Source of the DNA: Inia geoffrensis
Taxonomy: Eukaryota; Chordata; Mammalia; Artiodactyla; Iniidae
DNA length: 64,000 nt
Reading direction: 5' to 3'
NCBI GenBank assembly: GCA_036417435.1
Contig: CM070900.1
Location: forward strand, 116,576,315-116,640,314
Positions 1-12,960 of this stretch are shown here, piece after piece (the first letter of the stretch is position 1; the number at the start of each line of letters is the position of its first letter). The notes under the pieces were generated by a model. It saw only the letters and a list, made by a program, of their open reading frames with translations, did not search any database and had not been told where the DNA came from. Position numbers and translations under genes: made by a program.

Positions 1-1747
1 ATCAGTGGTAGAATTCTTATTTGTGTGAAGTGTAGTCAAATTACTGCCAGTACACCTTTCTAAAACTAGCCTTCTCTTGTAGAAATGTATTAAGTGAGAG
101 CCTTAAGTAGAAAGTGTTACTACATAATAAATATTTGTTCCAACTTTATTTTTAAATTAGATTATTGATTTAATAGTATACAAATAGCATATAAATGTTA
201 GTTTATTTATTAACCAATTATAAACCAATTATTAATTACCTATATAAAATTTACCAGATAAGACCAACAGTTAAACGTAATTTAATTTTATTTCTCCTTA
301 AACTAAAATAGATAAGAAATATAATTTTAATTATGTTTGAATATCAAGCAACTATTTTCTGTGTATGCAAATGTTTCCTAATAAAATGTTAAGAAATTAA
401 CACAACATGGATCTTAAAATGTAAAAGGTAACTCGTAAGAGTATGATCACGATGGCCTATTCTTGCCGTAGGTGTTATGAGCAAATGCCCTACACCTGGC
501 ACACTTTCAAGGCCCATTAGCAAGAGGAAAAAATGTTAAACTTTTTTTTTGCATATATTAATATACATAGGAGTCAATAATTTTTTGACATTTATTTCTT
601 AGAAAATTAAACATCCTATTTAAAAATTCAGATTCAACCTTTAAAATTATGCTTTCATTTAGGATATGGTACGAGACTTCTTTATCTTCTTGGAATTCTC
701 CTGAACCATAGGATAATTTGAATCATCACCACTAGATAAATATTGTTAGACACATTGCAAAGTTTCAGTTGTTCAGTATGTGCACTGGATAAATTTTTAA
801 TCGAAAATGGATTAGCTTGCTCTATAAATATTATAAAACTATACATGATTAAAACATTAATCTCTTGGAGGTTCCTGAAGTAGGTAATTCTCTGGGCAAG
901 AATTTAAAATTTTTTAAACTGTTAATGAGTAAATTACCAAGTACTTTTTTTAAGCTGCCTTATTTCTATTCACATTTGACGAACCTTACTAAGTTGTCAG
1001 ATGGTCTTTAAGTAAAGGTTTGGGGTTCAGAAAGTCGATCTTTTCACCCTTCTTCTGTAACAGTTAATATAAATATGTTTAAAAGGTATAAACCCAAACA
1101 TAGTTTCGTCAAGATTATTTTTCTTAACTAAATGAAGATGAACAAACCTGGCTATTATTTTTTTAAGTATATCTATTTGTTCATTTCTAGTATTTATCAA
1201 AAGACCACTTTTAACCTAAAGTCTGTCTAGGTTATAGGTTAAGGAAATAATTTTGGCTATGTTTTTCTTTTCTTTCACCTTTGAGTTTTTCTCCCCCTTA
1301 CATAAACCAAAAAGAAAACTTCACAATGGCATTAATGGATTTGCAAAGGGCCGGGTAAGATACTCTGAACCATTGCTTGTTTCCTTACTGTCCTTTGGTT
1401 GAAATGAATGGGCAATGTCCCTGCTAGGACTATTTGATCTTTCTTGAGTTATTGTGAGCACTATATGATATTTTTTGACTTCTCTCATTTTTTAGCTTCA
1501 GAAATCAAAGAATTCTTGACCTCATTCTTTTCTTCCTCAATTTTTATTGTTTTTGGAGTCTCTCCTGAGTTCCCATCTTGCTTCAGAATATTTGGTATTG
1601 TGAGAAAGCAAGTGCACTTTTAACTTGTTCTGACTACACGTGTGAGATCATAGAATTGTTTCAGGTGTTAACTTACCTTCTTACACTTGAGAGATTGGTG
1701 TGGTTCATCACAGCCCAATGCCATGTCACGAAAGAGCTCCAGACACT
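1..1747. other. Unique AT-rich intron, no clear feature
   Basis: Very AT-rich sequence with short A/T runs and no interspersed repeat I could name. A segment near 1320-1460 is less biased and contains acaatgg and attaatgg homeobox/SOX-like words, but nothing decisive. Confidence 0.5.
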
Positions 1748-1942
1748 GATCTTGAAGCAACAAAGGCTGCAGAATGATGTCTTTATAAGGAAGCACTGAT
1801 GGCTTTAGAGTCAGTGAATGGTATGTCCACGGCAAAAATGTACAGCATTATGAAGTCTGAGGAGATGGTACAGGTATTGGACTAGTTGAACCAAATTATG
1901 GCCTTGATTATGTTAAGTGAAGTGTTGGACCAAATCTCCAAG
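1748..1942 (+). pseudogene. Possible degraded coding remnant, unidentified
   Basis: Read from 1748 in one frame, 65 codons look protein-like, with DLEATKAAE, then CLYKEALMALESVNG, then MSTAKMYSIMKSEEMVQ. They are interrupted only by TGA at 1775-1777 and TAG at 1883-1885. The composition (A, E, K, L, M rich, heptad-like) suggests an alpha-helical protein. There is no start codon context, no poly-A tail and no recognised parent gene, so this could be chance. The GT microsatellite follows directly. Confidence 0.18.

Positions 1943-1944
<2 letters not shown>

Positions 1945-1982
<38 letters not shown>
1945..1982. repeat. (GT)n microsatellite, about 19 units
   Basis: An uninterrupted run of about 19 GT units, of Z-DNA-forming type and probably length-variable between individuals. 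Confidence 0.97.
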
Positions 1983-1986
<4 letters not shown>

Positions 1987-2175
1987 GGGGAGATGGGTGG
2001 GGAAGAGCAAAGAGAGTGAGACAAAAAGCCTGAGAGGATGAGGATGAAAGCAAGTAAAAGAGAAAATCAGTTCTTTTGATTTGCAGACATAAAGAACTTG
2101 AAGACCACATTGCCATACTTAATACCATTTCTTTAATTTTACATATGTGTGCTATTAGACAAACAGACTCATAAG

Positions 2176-2410
2176 CAATACGGAGTAATGGTTAAGAGCA
2201 AAGACCAAACTGGGTTCAAAATCCAGTCTTCCATTTACTGGTTAGTGGCTGTAGGTAGGTTATTTAACCACCAGAAAGCCTTGGTTTCAGTAACTGTAAA
2301 ATGGGGATAATAATACCACCCACCTCTTAGAGTTGTTGTAAGGATTAAATGGGATAATACATATAAAAATGAAAGTAAGTGATCAGTAATTAGTAAGTTA
2401 TTATCGTATC
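2176..2410 (+). repeat. MIR SINE, sense
   Basis: Diverged MIR: ggttaagagcaaagacc, tgggttcaaaatcc, a core resembling tggctgtaggtaggttattt, then ctgtaaaatggggataataa and attaaatgggataatacat. The order of these blocks fixes the orientation. Confidence 0.88.
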
Positions 2411-2984
2411 ATTATACTATATTTTAATCATTTTATCTTCCTGCCAATGATGATCACTTAGAAATGCTTGGTGGAATAATTATTTTGAACTATCTTTTTT
2501 CAATAATGCTTTCATACCATTAAAATTGAGTCACTTTCAGGGCAAGTCTCTAATCCTGATGTTATATGAGGTCAATGCTAATGATCACTCAGTAAAGTAT
2601 ACTCCAAGAAAATCAAAATCTTTCACAGATCAGATGTTATTAGATAAATATCACATTATTTTTAGAACTAGAAATGGAAGCAAAGAAAATAATTTCATCT
2701 ATGATTTTTAAAAGTCATTTATTGAAAGTTCTGAATTCCACATAGATTATTGCTTAGTTTTAATAAAAATTCAGTTTGGAGGAAGTGTTTGAGGTACATA
2801 GAGTTATTATGTGGTTTTAATAGTGACAACAGCCTCACCAAGAGTTCTAAAGGGTTTTTATTTTTTCTCTTAGCATTAGTATTAACCATTTTTGAAGGAT
2901 TTATTAGTATTCTTTATTTTTCTTATTACATAATTTTGATTGTATGTGGAGATAACTTAATTTGTGAAGAATGAGTCATTTTAC

Positions 2985-3062
2985 TCATCTTTCTATTCCT
3001 TCACAATCACTCTTGCATATAATAGGTATTCTATAGATATTTGTTGAATAAATTAATAAATA
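2985..3062 (+). repeat. L2 LINE 3' end fragment
   Basis: Recognised by ataataggtattctatagatatttgttgaataaa, which resembles the L2 terminal block. Only the last tens of bases are recognisable. Confidence 0.5.
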
Positions 3063-3439
3063 TTGTTTACTTGTAAAGATAAAATGCATTTTTATTGGAA
3101 TAGTTAAAAAATAAGTAAAAGACACTTCTATCATCCTTTTTTCTCCAGATTTGAGGGATTGTTCATTTTAATTATAGTTTGTCAACTTTGAGATGACAAA
3201 CAAATGAACTTATCTTAATCTGGGTATTTTCTTTATGTGAGAAGAAATATAGAGTAGTACAGAAAATGCAGAAATTTACATGAGGATTACACCTTTTGAT
3301 AACACAAATAAATTTAGGTAAGATGTAGATGAAAATGGGAATAAATCTGGTCTCAGAGTCTGCTTACCACTTTTTTGTTCAGCTTTTATATTCACTTAAT
3401 TTCTCAAAAAAAATTCATATTTTAGATGACAGGTAGTGT

Positions 3440-4110
3440 CGATGAGGCCTGCCCCATTTAGACAGCCTGTGGAGTTGCAGCCACTTGAAATTATTCTCAT
3501 GCCCTTGAATAATACCCCTCCAGTGTGCACCTTGCATTTTGGCTTTCTTTTGTAGCCCTGTTTTAATGCCTGGCTAAAGAGTGCTCAGTGCAAGGAATAC
3601 TTGCAGAGTGGACTTCCCTATGGTAAAACAGCATGGACAGCTCCCAACACTGCAATCAAGGATGCCTCTAAAAGCTTTAATTTAAAAATAATAATAATAG
3701 TAATAATAAGTCTGCATGAAGATGATGGAGCCCTCTAAGGCACATGGGCTTAGAGAATTATTCCCATCTGCAACCCCCTCCCCCTGCTTAGTAGCCCTTT
3801 CCAGGGTTATGATTACTGGAAAATGGCTGTTAATCACCAGATTTTTTTTTTTTTGACTGCAGCTGCTTCAGTCAGACTACTAATCTATTAAACAACTTCG
3901 TCTCCAGTTTAAAATTTGCATTGTATACTGTATAGAATAAATTTTCATTGTAATCAGAGCATCCAAGAGAACTTCCTGATATGATTTATAGAAGCACATT
4001 TGTTTTTATGTATGGACCTCTCTAGCGCTATTGAGCCAACTGTTTAAACAATACTGTGGTAGATCAGCATAAAATCAAATATTGTAGGACTATTGAGTGC
4101 AAGCAGCATT
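3440..4110. promoter_or_regulatory. Candidate conserved non-coding element
   Basis: Unlike its flanks, this block has balanced composition, no recognised repeat and dense candidate factor words. They include a CAGCTG E-box at 3860-3865, gttaatca, and an ETS-like acttcctga near 3971. A short (AAT)n run sits at about 3685-3706. That it is conserved or active is an inference from sequence character only. Confidence 0.2.
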
Positions 4111-6746
4111 TACAATAGTCACATTTGCAGAATGTTTGAAGTGTGATATCCCTAGCACTTGGCAATATACTACCCATATAATACAGAACTTAACCCAGAT
4201 ATTTAAAATTTGACTTAAACCTGAAAAGGGTTTTAGAAGTTTAGCATTCTCTTACCAGATTGTGGTAGAGTGGTTTGGCCTCTTTTTCTACCCTAATGCT
4301 TATTATATTTGCTATAATTTGAAGAAATAATCCAAAACCTGAGTCAATATTTAGTGCAAGGAGAGGACAAACAGTTCTAATTTACAAAGGACCTTCCCTT
4401 TTAAAACACATTCTTATATGTTAACTTGACAGGCTACAAGAGGAGGTTGGATGAAGTTCATCATGTTGGAAAGAATGTTTCAATTAAAGTTGAGCACTTT
4501 CTCTTCCAGGTCTTTTTTTTTCTCCATTTTTTATTTGCTGTGCCAAGGTATCCATGTGCGTTTTTCCACTGTCATCTGGCTCATTCCCAGCAGATGCACA
4601 CAATCTGTTCTGCTGTCACTAACAGGGTTCAGTTTATGAAAAGAATGTGTCAGAACATGCCACTATAGTCACTTTTACAGGTTTTTTTTAAGAGTAACTG
4701 AGAATATATGCGTTGCCCTAGTTTTATTGTACTCAGCCTTAAAGAGATTTCTAAGAAACTTTTATAATATTCAAAGGCCAAAAGCTTTCTTCCAAACATA
4801 TTTTTGACCAAATATTTACTTTTCATTAAAAATAAAATTTTAAAAGTTCACAAACATCTATAATGATGGACAGAATGTTTTTAAATTTAAGAGTAGATTT
4901 TTATAGGAATGTTTAAAATAAACCAAAGATTTTTATGAAAAATCAAATTTCCAATTATAAAATTTATTTTATAATCATTAACTTACATATACTAAAAACA
5001 AGCCTACTTTCCTACTCAACTCAAGGATTTATTTTTTTAAATATTGTGTTATACTATTTAGTATCAGTTATTTGACTTGACAGATAGTATTGATTTCCTT
5101 GTCTTTGATATCATTAAATTACATCAAAAGCAGTTAAACTATCAAATACACTCTTATTCTGTATAAAGACATTTGATAAACTGTATTCTCAAAGTAATGT
5201 AACATTTCTCCTATGTAGATATTCACATTTTAAAAGCATAGTAGGTAAATATTTCTGCACTTTACTTTTACTTGCTAAAGTGTCTCTATTCCTATCAAAG
5301 ATTCTGAATAAAAATTCAGAGTTTTGTTGTCTTCTTCATATAAAGCAATTTCTCTGGTTTTATGTACCGGTAAAGAAAAACTGAGCAATGGAAACTTGCA
5401 TTTATTCCTGCAATAATGAACTTAATAAGTTAGCAGAATTTGAAGTTTATGTGTAGTTAGTACATACTGCATATATATGCACGTGCAGATAGATAATGGA
5501 CACATTTACACTGTGTACAGATCATGGTATTTAAGTATCTCCAGAATTGAAGATTTTTAAATGTACTTAAGTGCTAATTGTAGATTTTTAAAATAATTTT
5601 TGATATGAAGATCAACTCAGAGTTCAGGAAAATTAAACATTTTAAATCAAATTTATAATTCTTATGAACTGAAAATAAAGATTCAGAAACTATATCGATG
5701 AATAATCACATACAAATTAAGCATTAATTATATATATTTATATAGGAAAATTAGTTATTAGGTTTCTGCATAAAGAAAATTTATGAAATACATGTTAAGA
5801 TGTAATTTATGTCATTTTCCTGATTATGAAACTGATATATCAGCACATATAGAACTCGAGCAATACACATAAAGAGACCTTTTTGAAACAACTTTGCAAA
5901 TTTTAGCAAGAAAATCATTTTCTTGGCACTCAATTGCTCTGTTGTCACATCATATAGATTAATTGCTAAATTGTCTTTCTAGAGTTGTATCAAATGATTG
6001 TTATAGTAAGTTTTCTTAAAACCTGAAGAAAGAAAAATCCTTGTTGATTATATTTCAAATATAGTAATGTATACATGTCTATCGTAAGTTGATTTTGTTA
6101 TATTTTTGATGATGGGAACAGGGCACATATATTTAAGATGAATGACAAAGGTCAGTTCTGGAGGTCACTTTTTCTTGCCAACATTTTAATTTATTCATGA
6201 CATCACATGTCAGATAACTTTAGTTTTTAACTAGTCTGTAGGTATTTGAATTGTTTAGTTTTGGTAATCCTGAATATTTGCTCTTGGGATAAGAAGGCTA
6301 TTCTATACCAAGAATCACAGAGAGTGAACTGAAAAGAATGTTTGGTCAAACCTCATAAGATGTCGGGGCCTCTTACTCATCCCCTCAAAGCCATCAGCAG
6401 CGGGGCTGGGTTAGTACAATAGCCATGGTGCATTACAAGATGGTAGACTTGACCTCACTAACTACCGCTGGTGTTGGGGAAGGAGTCACAGGGACGGGAG
6501 AACAACCAGAATCTTTTCTTTTGCTACAATCTGAATATACGGAAGACCATTTCGAGACAAAACTCCGTAAGCAAACTTAATTATACTTATCCTGAAGGAC
6601 TAATCTTTAGAATCCACTACTTATCACTCAAAGTGTAAATACAATTCTAAATTTCACTGGGGAAAAAAACACTTATTCCTCTTAGGGAGATTCACAGAAC
6701 GTAAAGAATATTTGCCAGTGTGGTCTGCATAGTGAAATACTTTTAT
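4111..6746. other. Unique AT-rich intron, no clear feature
   Basis: No repeat, exon or RNA could be supported. 4420-4680 and 6355-6560 are less AT-rich but show nothing I recognise. Confidence 0.5.
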
Positions 6747-7039
6747 TTGTTTATTTATAAATTTATTTATTTATTTTTGGCTGTTTTGGGTCTTTGTTGC
6801 TGCGCGCGGGCTCCCTCTAGTTGCTGCGAGTGGGGGCTTCTCTTGTGGCAGAGCATGGGCTCTAGGCGTGCGGGCCTCAGCAGCTGTGGCTCGCGGGCTC
6901 TAGAGCGCAGGCTCAGTAGTTGTGGCACACGGGCTCAGCTGCTCCGAGGCAAGTGGGGTCCCCCCGGACCAGGGCTCGAACCCGTGTCCCGTGCATTGGC
7001 AGGCGGAGTCCTAACCACTGTGCCATCAGGGAAGTCCCT
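6747..7039 (-). repeat. CHR SINE, long older form, antisense
   Basis: On the minus strand the element starts cttccctgatggcacagtgg (Pol III A-box region), continues with a B-box-like gggttcgagccctgg and a long body, and ends in a (AAAT)n-type tail. It is longer and more diverged than the other CHR copies here, consistent with a CHR-1-like subfamily. Imperfect target-site duplications flank it: gtgaaatacttttat at 6732-6746 and gtgaaataactttta at 7040-7054. Confidence 0.93.
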
Positions 7040-7150
7040 GTGAAATAACTTTTAAATACCAGATCTTCTAAAAAGATAGGCCCTTTTATTTAATAATTGC
7101 TTACAAAGATTTTTTTTTCCTAATTTTATTTTTAAAAATTAAGGGAAGAG

Positions 7151-7351
7151 GGCTTCCCTGATCGCGCAGTGGTTGAGGGTCCGCCTGCCGATGCAGGGGA
7201 CGCGGGTTCATGCCCGGGTCCAGGAAGATCCCACATGCCGCGGAGCGGCTGGGCCCGTGAGCCATGGCCGCTGAACCTGCGCGTCCGGAGCCTGTGCTCC
7301 GCAACGGGAGAGGCCACAACTGTGAGAGACCCGCGTACCAAAAAAAAAAAA
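7151..7351 (+). repeat. CHR SINE, sense
   Basis: tRNA-derived CHR element with A-box and B-box regions, a short unrelated body and an A-tail. A perfect 17-bp target-site duplication, aaaaattaagggaagag, occurs at 7134-7150 and 7352-7368. It lies 111 bp from the opposite-strand CHR copy at 6747. Confidence 0.97.
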
Positions 7352-7949
7352 AAAAATTAAGGGAAGAGCCATTTCGAAGCTTGAAATTTTCCTGGTTCTC
7401 TAGAATATAAACTGTGGGGCCGGTTTATCTCAAAAATACTTTTGAATTTTGCCAGTTGCCTCAATTTCCGACATGGATACCACCCTGCTTTGTGGTTGGG
7501 AGGTAATTCCTTCTTTGCATTTGCTTAGTCATAGGTCTTTTTGGATCAAAGAGAGCTTATTTTTGTAAAGCTGTCCCCAAAATATGTATTATTCATAGAC
7601 AAGAAACCCATCAAAGAGTCTCACTGCACGGGTAATGATAGGTTAGACTGCAGTGACCAGAAGGCTCTCCACCAGCTTTCTTTGGGGAATTTAAAGACAG
7701 TTGTAGCCTTTTTCCATCTGCATCAACATATGTTGACCAGTTGGTTTTCAATTCTTGCTGGCTTGGTGGCTGGAAGTAAGACTGATCTTCTATAAATATA
7801 ATTGATACTTTCAACTATGACTTAGGAATTCCACTTTTACTTTTATTCAGCATCGCTACTCAAGATGTCTCTAAATTCCAATAACTTTTATGATATGTGT
7901 AAAAAGCTTGTATTATTAATTTGAAAGCATTATTAATTATAGCTATTTT

Positions 7950-8222
7950 TAGGCAATAACAATCATAGCTAACTTTCTTTGAGAGCTTACTGTATGTTCG
8001 GGCACTGGTCTAAGGGCTTGAACATTAACAAGCATTATCTCATTTTTTCCTCAAAACCAAACGATATAGGCACTATATATATTACTATCCCCATTTCACA
8101 GATGAAGAAACTTAAAACAAAGATATACAACTTGCCTAAAAGTCATCTACTTTGTTAATGGCAGAGCTAGAGCCTCAAACTGATAGCCTCCAGAATTCAC
8201 TCTCTTACCCACTGTGCCAAAA
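7950..8222 (-). repeat. MIR SINE, antisense
   Basis: Blocks resembling the reverse complement of MIR appear in order: gcactggtctaaggg, attatctcattttttcctca, tatccccatttcacagatga, cttgcctaaaagtca, ggcagagctagagcc. Confidence 0.88.
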
Positions 8223-9977
8223 ATCTCTCAGCAATGAGATAAGATAAAGGAAATGACTGAACTACAGAAACTTAATTTTGCATGGCGTCGTGGGGAAAAG
8301 TGTTCAGTAATCCCAGAATGACATGATTATAACTATGTTTGCATGATAGTATGGTTTTTAAAGAGAAGTGAATTAGTTCTTGGTCCATGATATGGTTCCA
8401 TATTGTTAACCTGGAAGGGAAAAAATATATATATTTTTTATCAACTATTTGATAGATTTTCTTTTCACAAGCAATGTCTTATTACTATTTGTGAACATAG
8501 ATTTTTCCAGTTATAGTATTAGCTTTAACTGAAATGTGAATGCTTAGTTTTATGTCATCTCCATCTAGTGACATACAGTTTGCTTCTCACCTTTTGAGCT
8601 GTTTTAATTTTTAACCTTTATTTGTAGGAATCATAGTAATTTATAGAGTTTTAATTTAAGAATGTAAGCTGTGTGACAGTTTGTACATGGATATTAAATG
8701 GGTTTCAGGAGTTAGTTAATTTAACTAGCACAGGTGTGTATTCTAGAGAATTTTTATTTCAAGCACACCTTTTAATTTTCTCATTATAGTTAAAAAAGAA
8801 AAATAACAAAACGTTAAAACCAGAGATAGATTTGGAATACTGACAAGTTAGAACAACTTGCATCATATTTGAAAACTAGGAAATGTTATATCAAGTTTAT
8901 TCATCAAATGCATGACTTTTATTTTTTAATTGAATATTTCTGTGTCCAGTAAAAGGCCTTTTGAAAAAGGAAAAAGATCGCTTTTAGAATTTTACTAGGA
9001 GAAATAATATAAACTTTCTTCTAGTAAACAGTTTTCTTGTTTTTTCATAAAAGCATTACCATGCTCTTGACTAGAAGTGAGGACAGAGAGGCTGGTCAGA
9101 GGTCAGACAGGACTCAGATACTTCTGAATTACCAAATGCATACACTTTGAACTGCAAGATTAATAACTACTGTATCTTTACATCATGAATTCGCTGACAA
9201 ATTTCTACAGTGAACTTAAGTAACTACATTTGGTTCCGCCTTATCTCACTGTTGAGGAGAATCAAATGCGTATTTGGATTACCGTGCAAACACCAAAATA
9301 ATCTGTGTTTTCTGTATTTCACAATGCTTTCAGTAGAAATGTGACTTGAAGATTTGAGAATTAGATGTGTAATTTGGAATTAATTGGTTACAACGATATA
9401 TGGCCTCCATGTCACTTTGTGGTGCCCACTGGCAAGGGGGAGTTTTGTGTGCTTTATGCAATATTAAGTGCCACTGGTAATGCTGCGTTCATTCCTATCT
9501 TTCAGACAAAACAATTAAGGCTAGTTAGTGTACTTGCTAATTTGATTTTAACTACAGTTGTTTGAATTTCTTCTTTGGAACCTTCCAATTGTAGAGCACA
9601 CTCTTAAGACTCCATAAAACACCAGATTTTATTTAGTATCCATATACAGCAACAAGTATTCTAAATGCATAGGAAACAAGAATTCACTATTGAGGCCTGG
9701 ATTACCCTAAGACTGGGGAGGAAGTCATAGCTCTTGGCTAATTCTGTAAATGATAATTAAATACAGTTATTAGTAATATTTTCTGGAAGTGGATTGTAAT
9801 GTACTTAATACCGCATTTTGAAAGCCTTCTCAAAAATTTTGATCATTGAAGGACTGCAATCAGCTAACAATTTCTCACAGAATCCGTTCAAAAACTGAGC
9901 TGTAATTGATCTTGGGTATATGTTGACAGGGTCATACGTATAAAACATTGGGTGTCCTTCATACAGTTAGTTTAGAG
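8223..9977. other. Unique intron, no clear feature
   Basis: AT-rich sequence with nothing recognised; ORFs here are short and unlike known proteins. Confidence 0.5.
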
Positions 9978-10130
9978 CAGTGGTTCTCAATTGTGACTAT
10001 AAGAGAGCTTTTAAAAAATGCTCGTGCCCATCCACCTCCAGATTTGGAGTAAATCAGCCTGCTGTCTCGGCATTGCTATTTCTCAAAGCTATCTGGGTGA
10101 TTTTCACACGAAATCTGGGTAAGAACCACT
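9978..10130. mobile_element. MER5A-type hAT non-autonomous element
   Basis: The element begins cagtggttctcaa and ends aagaaccact, inverted terminal repeats typical of MER5A (hAT-Charlie). Internal matches include gagagcttttaaaaaatgc and atctgggtgattttcac. An imperfect 8-bp target-site duplication (gtttagag and atttagaa) flanks it. Confidence 0.85.
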
Positions 10131-10289
10131 ATTTAGAAGAAGATAAATGTGAATTTTGAACTTGGTCATACAACTCCATGCATTCTGAAAGTTAAAGAAA
10201 CGAATAAGCTTATAATTTGAAAACGATCTTGGGCTCTGCCCACAAAATGTCTAGTGCTATTCCCCAACACTTCCTCTTGGACATCAACT

Positions 10290-10630
10290 GAGAATTTATT
10301 AATTAATCAGTAAGTTCATTCACTAAGTGTTTAATGGGAGGTGGCTTGCTAGGTGTTAGGGATACAAACGTGAAAGATGGAGTCTCTGTCCCTGAGGAAT
10401 TCAGTCTGATGAGGGAGATGAATGTGCCCGATGCAATTGTAAATGTAATGTAATCACCACTATCTTACAGGTATGTTGAAGGTTAAATGCTTAAGTGATA
10501 GAATGTTCAACTTTTTCAGGAGATGACTGGTCAGGTCAGTCCTCACTAGAAGAAAGGACACCTAAAGTGAGTCTTAAATGATGAGTCAAATCATTGGCAG
10601 TATTCTGGAAAATGGAATTTTTTTGATTCA
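10290..10630 (-). repeat. L2 LINE fragment, antisense
   Basis: Recognised by the reverse L2 3' end: cattcactaagtgttt, gctaggtgttagggatac, ctctgtccctgaggaatt, and further on a diverged gagtcttaaatgatgagtc. The boundaries are approximate. Confidence 0.55.
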
Positions 10631-11143
10631 TCTCCCCTCCAAAGTGTAACAGAATTTTATGTTTTTTTATATGGCCTGCCGTATTCTCAGCTTTGCCTTC
10701 CTTTTTGGAGAGGCTGTCCAAGGCCTTGTCCAAGTCTCTTTTGAAATTGGGAGCAGCTAATGAAGCTAAGAGGATGGTACTGGAATTAGGAAGAACCTAG
10801 CTAATCCGCTTTCCATTCTCTGGTATGACAGAAAACCTCCCTGTCACAGGTCTGGAGGTGACTTGAAGGACTTGTTCTTCCTCCACACCCACTCAGGCCT
10901 TGTTTCCTGGACACAGCTGAAAGGAAGGGGGCCCTGACCCAGGTCCTCCCCTGCAATTCACTGTTTGGACAGGGGATGTGGAACAAGTTATGAATGAGGG
11001 AGAAGAGCACCAACAGTGAGGTGCTACCAAGAATACTTCATATAGTGGAGACTCAACTTTTATCTCCTACAAAAAATAATTTTAGAAAAAAACTTCACTT
11101 GGTATTTTCCTGTTTTTTCTTGTTCTAAAATAAATCAAAGCTA

Positions 11144-11357
11144 GGGCTTCCCTGGTGGCGCAGTGGTTGAGAGTCCGCCTGCCGATGCAGGGGACGCGGG
11201 TTCGTGCCCCAGTCCAGGAAGATCCCACGTGCCGCGGAGCGGCTGGGCGCGTGAGCCATGGCCGCTGAGCCTGTGCGTCCGGAGTCTGTGCTCCGCAGTG
11301 GGAGAGGCCACAACAGTGAGAGGCATGCGTACTGCAAAAAAAAAAAAAAAAAAAAAA
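11144..11357 (+). repeat. CHR SINE, sense
   Basis: Near full-length CHR element ending in a 22-base A-tail. Imperfect flanking repeats read aaatcaaagctag before and aaatcaaaaatag after the tail. Confidence 0.96.
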
Positions 11358-11552
11358 TCAAAAATAGATAAATAAAAGACTTTAGGGGTGTCATACCCTT
11401 ATGAAAAAAATCTGTGTACTTTAAAATTACTCTGTAAAGGTACTCTAAAAGGAGAGAATAAGCTTGTAAGAACATAGCAAACCATGACTTTATAAGACAT
11501 GTAGAATCCAAGAAACTGGGCTTGCTCTTTCTACATTGCCAAACAAACATAA

Positions 11553-11562
11553 AACACACACA

Positions 11563-11619
<57 letters not shown>

Positions 11620-11630
11620 CACACACACAT
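11553..11630. repeat. (CA)n microsatellite, interrupted
   Basis: About 33 CA units with one ata interruption, then a ccc break and a short second CA run. It is probably polymorphic. Confidence 0.97.
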
Positions 11631-12556
11631 ACCAGCTTCAGAAGACAGAAAAGGCAAGACATGTAGAGGAAATAAATATACTGGTACATAAATATACAAG
11701 TTACATAGGAAAATGTTGCCTTTCTTCATAGGAAGCTTTACTATAAAATGAGCCACATCCAATTTTATGTAAAGGGGGTGTTAGATGGTGGTCTTGATTT
11801 TATAATGGAATAAAATTCCAAGTCTGTAAACAAACTTTTCATTCCAGCTCCTAGGCCATGTTATTTTCACAAACCAGATTCCTCATGAGATAAGCCCAGC
11901 TTCATATTGGGAGGGAGGAGGGGGAACTGGACTGCACTGTTTGATTAATCATATCCCAGTGACTAGAGTAGAGAATTAAATTCGTTATGAGAGACTGGGA
12001 ACTTTGATCTAATGGACTGACTTTTTTGGAAGTCATAAAATGTACTGAATTTGGTCTTAGATAGATAATGCATTAGTATCACACATGCAGTTAGAAAATT
12101 ATCACCTTGAGTAAATTAAGTATACAGCGTTGAATGCAATTAGCATATTATTAGAGAGTTACAAGTCAATAAATATCGTAAGGTGAGTTTATTTTTTTAA
12201 TGCAACTGGAAACTCTCCAAAAATTCAGTACGATCCAGATGAAAACAAGTGATTTTATTAAGCCCTCGAAAGTCCTCAATGCTGGTTTTGCAGGAAAGGG
12301 GCATATTTATCAGTACTGTTTTATCTCAGAAAGGAAGAGCTTTCTATGATTGCAACTTATAAATCTGTTGAGAGTCAGCAAGGTTATCCAGATGAGTTTT
12401 CTTCTCACATCATGCAATAGCTGAGAAGCTCTTTCATAGTAATCAGCTCAGAAATAGACTAGTAAATTTCAAGAACATATACACCCAAATTAAATAATGC
12501 TACAATATACCTGTAAAGGGGTGCTGTATTTCTAAGAGATTTGAATAGAGTGGACT

Positions 12557-12720
12557 TCAGATCTGGCTTCACATTCGAATTCTTGGAGAGCTTTTAAAAA
12601 ATAACAATGCTGAGGAACCAGCTCCAACAATTCCAATTTCATTGGTCTGGGCTGGGTCTAGGGATCAGTAATTTTTGAAAGTATCTCAAGTGATTCAAAT
12701 GTGCAGTCAGCGTAAACTGT
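12557..12720. mobile_element. MER5A-like fragment, diverged
   Basis: Matches the MER5A body: cttggagagcttttaaaaaa, aatgctgaggaaccagc, caatttcattggtctggg, ggatcagtaatttttgaaa, caagtgattcaaatgtgcag. The inverted ends are eroded. Confidence 0.65.
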
Positions 12721-12879
12721 TAACATTCAAAATCTTTAGAACTTTGGATCATCTTTGAACACTAAGGTGAAGTATAAATAAGGAACATTAGGATTACCTC
12801 CCTTCTAGCTATAAAACTGAGAAGAAAGTAAATTGATTTCTTAAGTTATAAAAGGGAAATTATCTCCTCTGTACAACCT

Positions 12880-12960
12880 TCCTTATACCAGTTTATGAGA
12901 CCAGCTGCATCATTCCAGTTTCTAAATTATTGGCATTTCTAAAGATGAAGTAACAGGGGA
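12880..12960. repeat. Copy A of a diverged duplicated segment
   Basis: The segment gcatcattccagtttctaaa through gatgaagtaacaggg aligns at roughly 70-75% by eye with 14319-14402. The family is not recognised. It may be an old intronic duplication or two copies of an unnamed ancient repeat. Confidence 0.45.

Noticed and set aside
11125..11628. 167-codon minus-strand frame rich in C and V
   Set aside because: It is translation of the CA microsatellite joined to a reversed CHR SINE.
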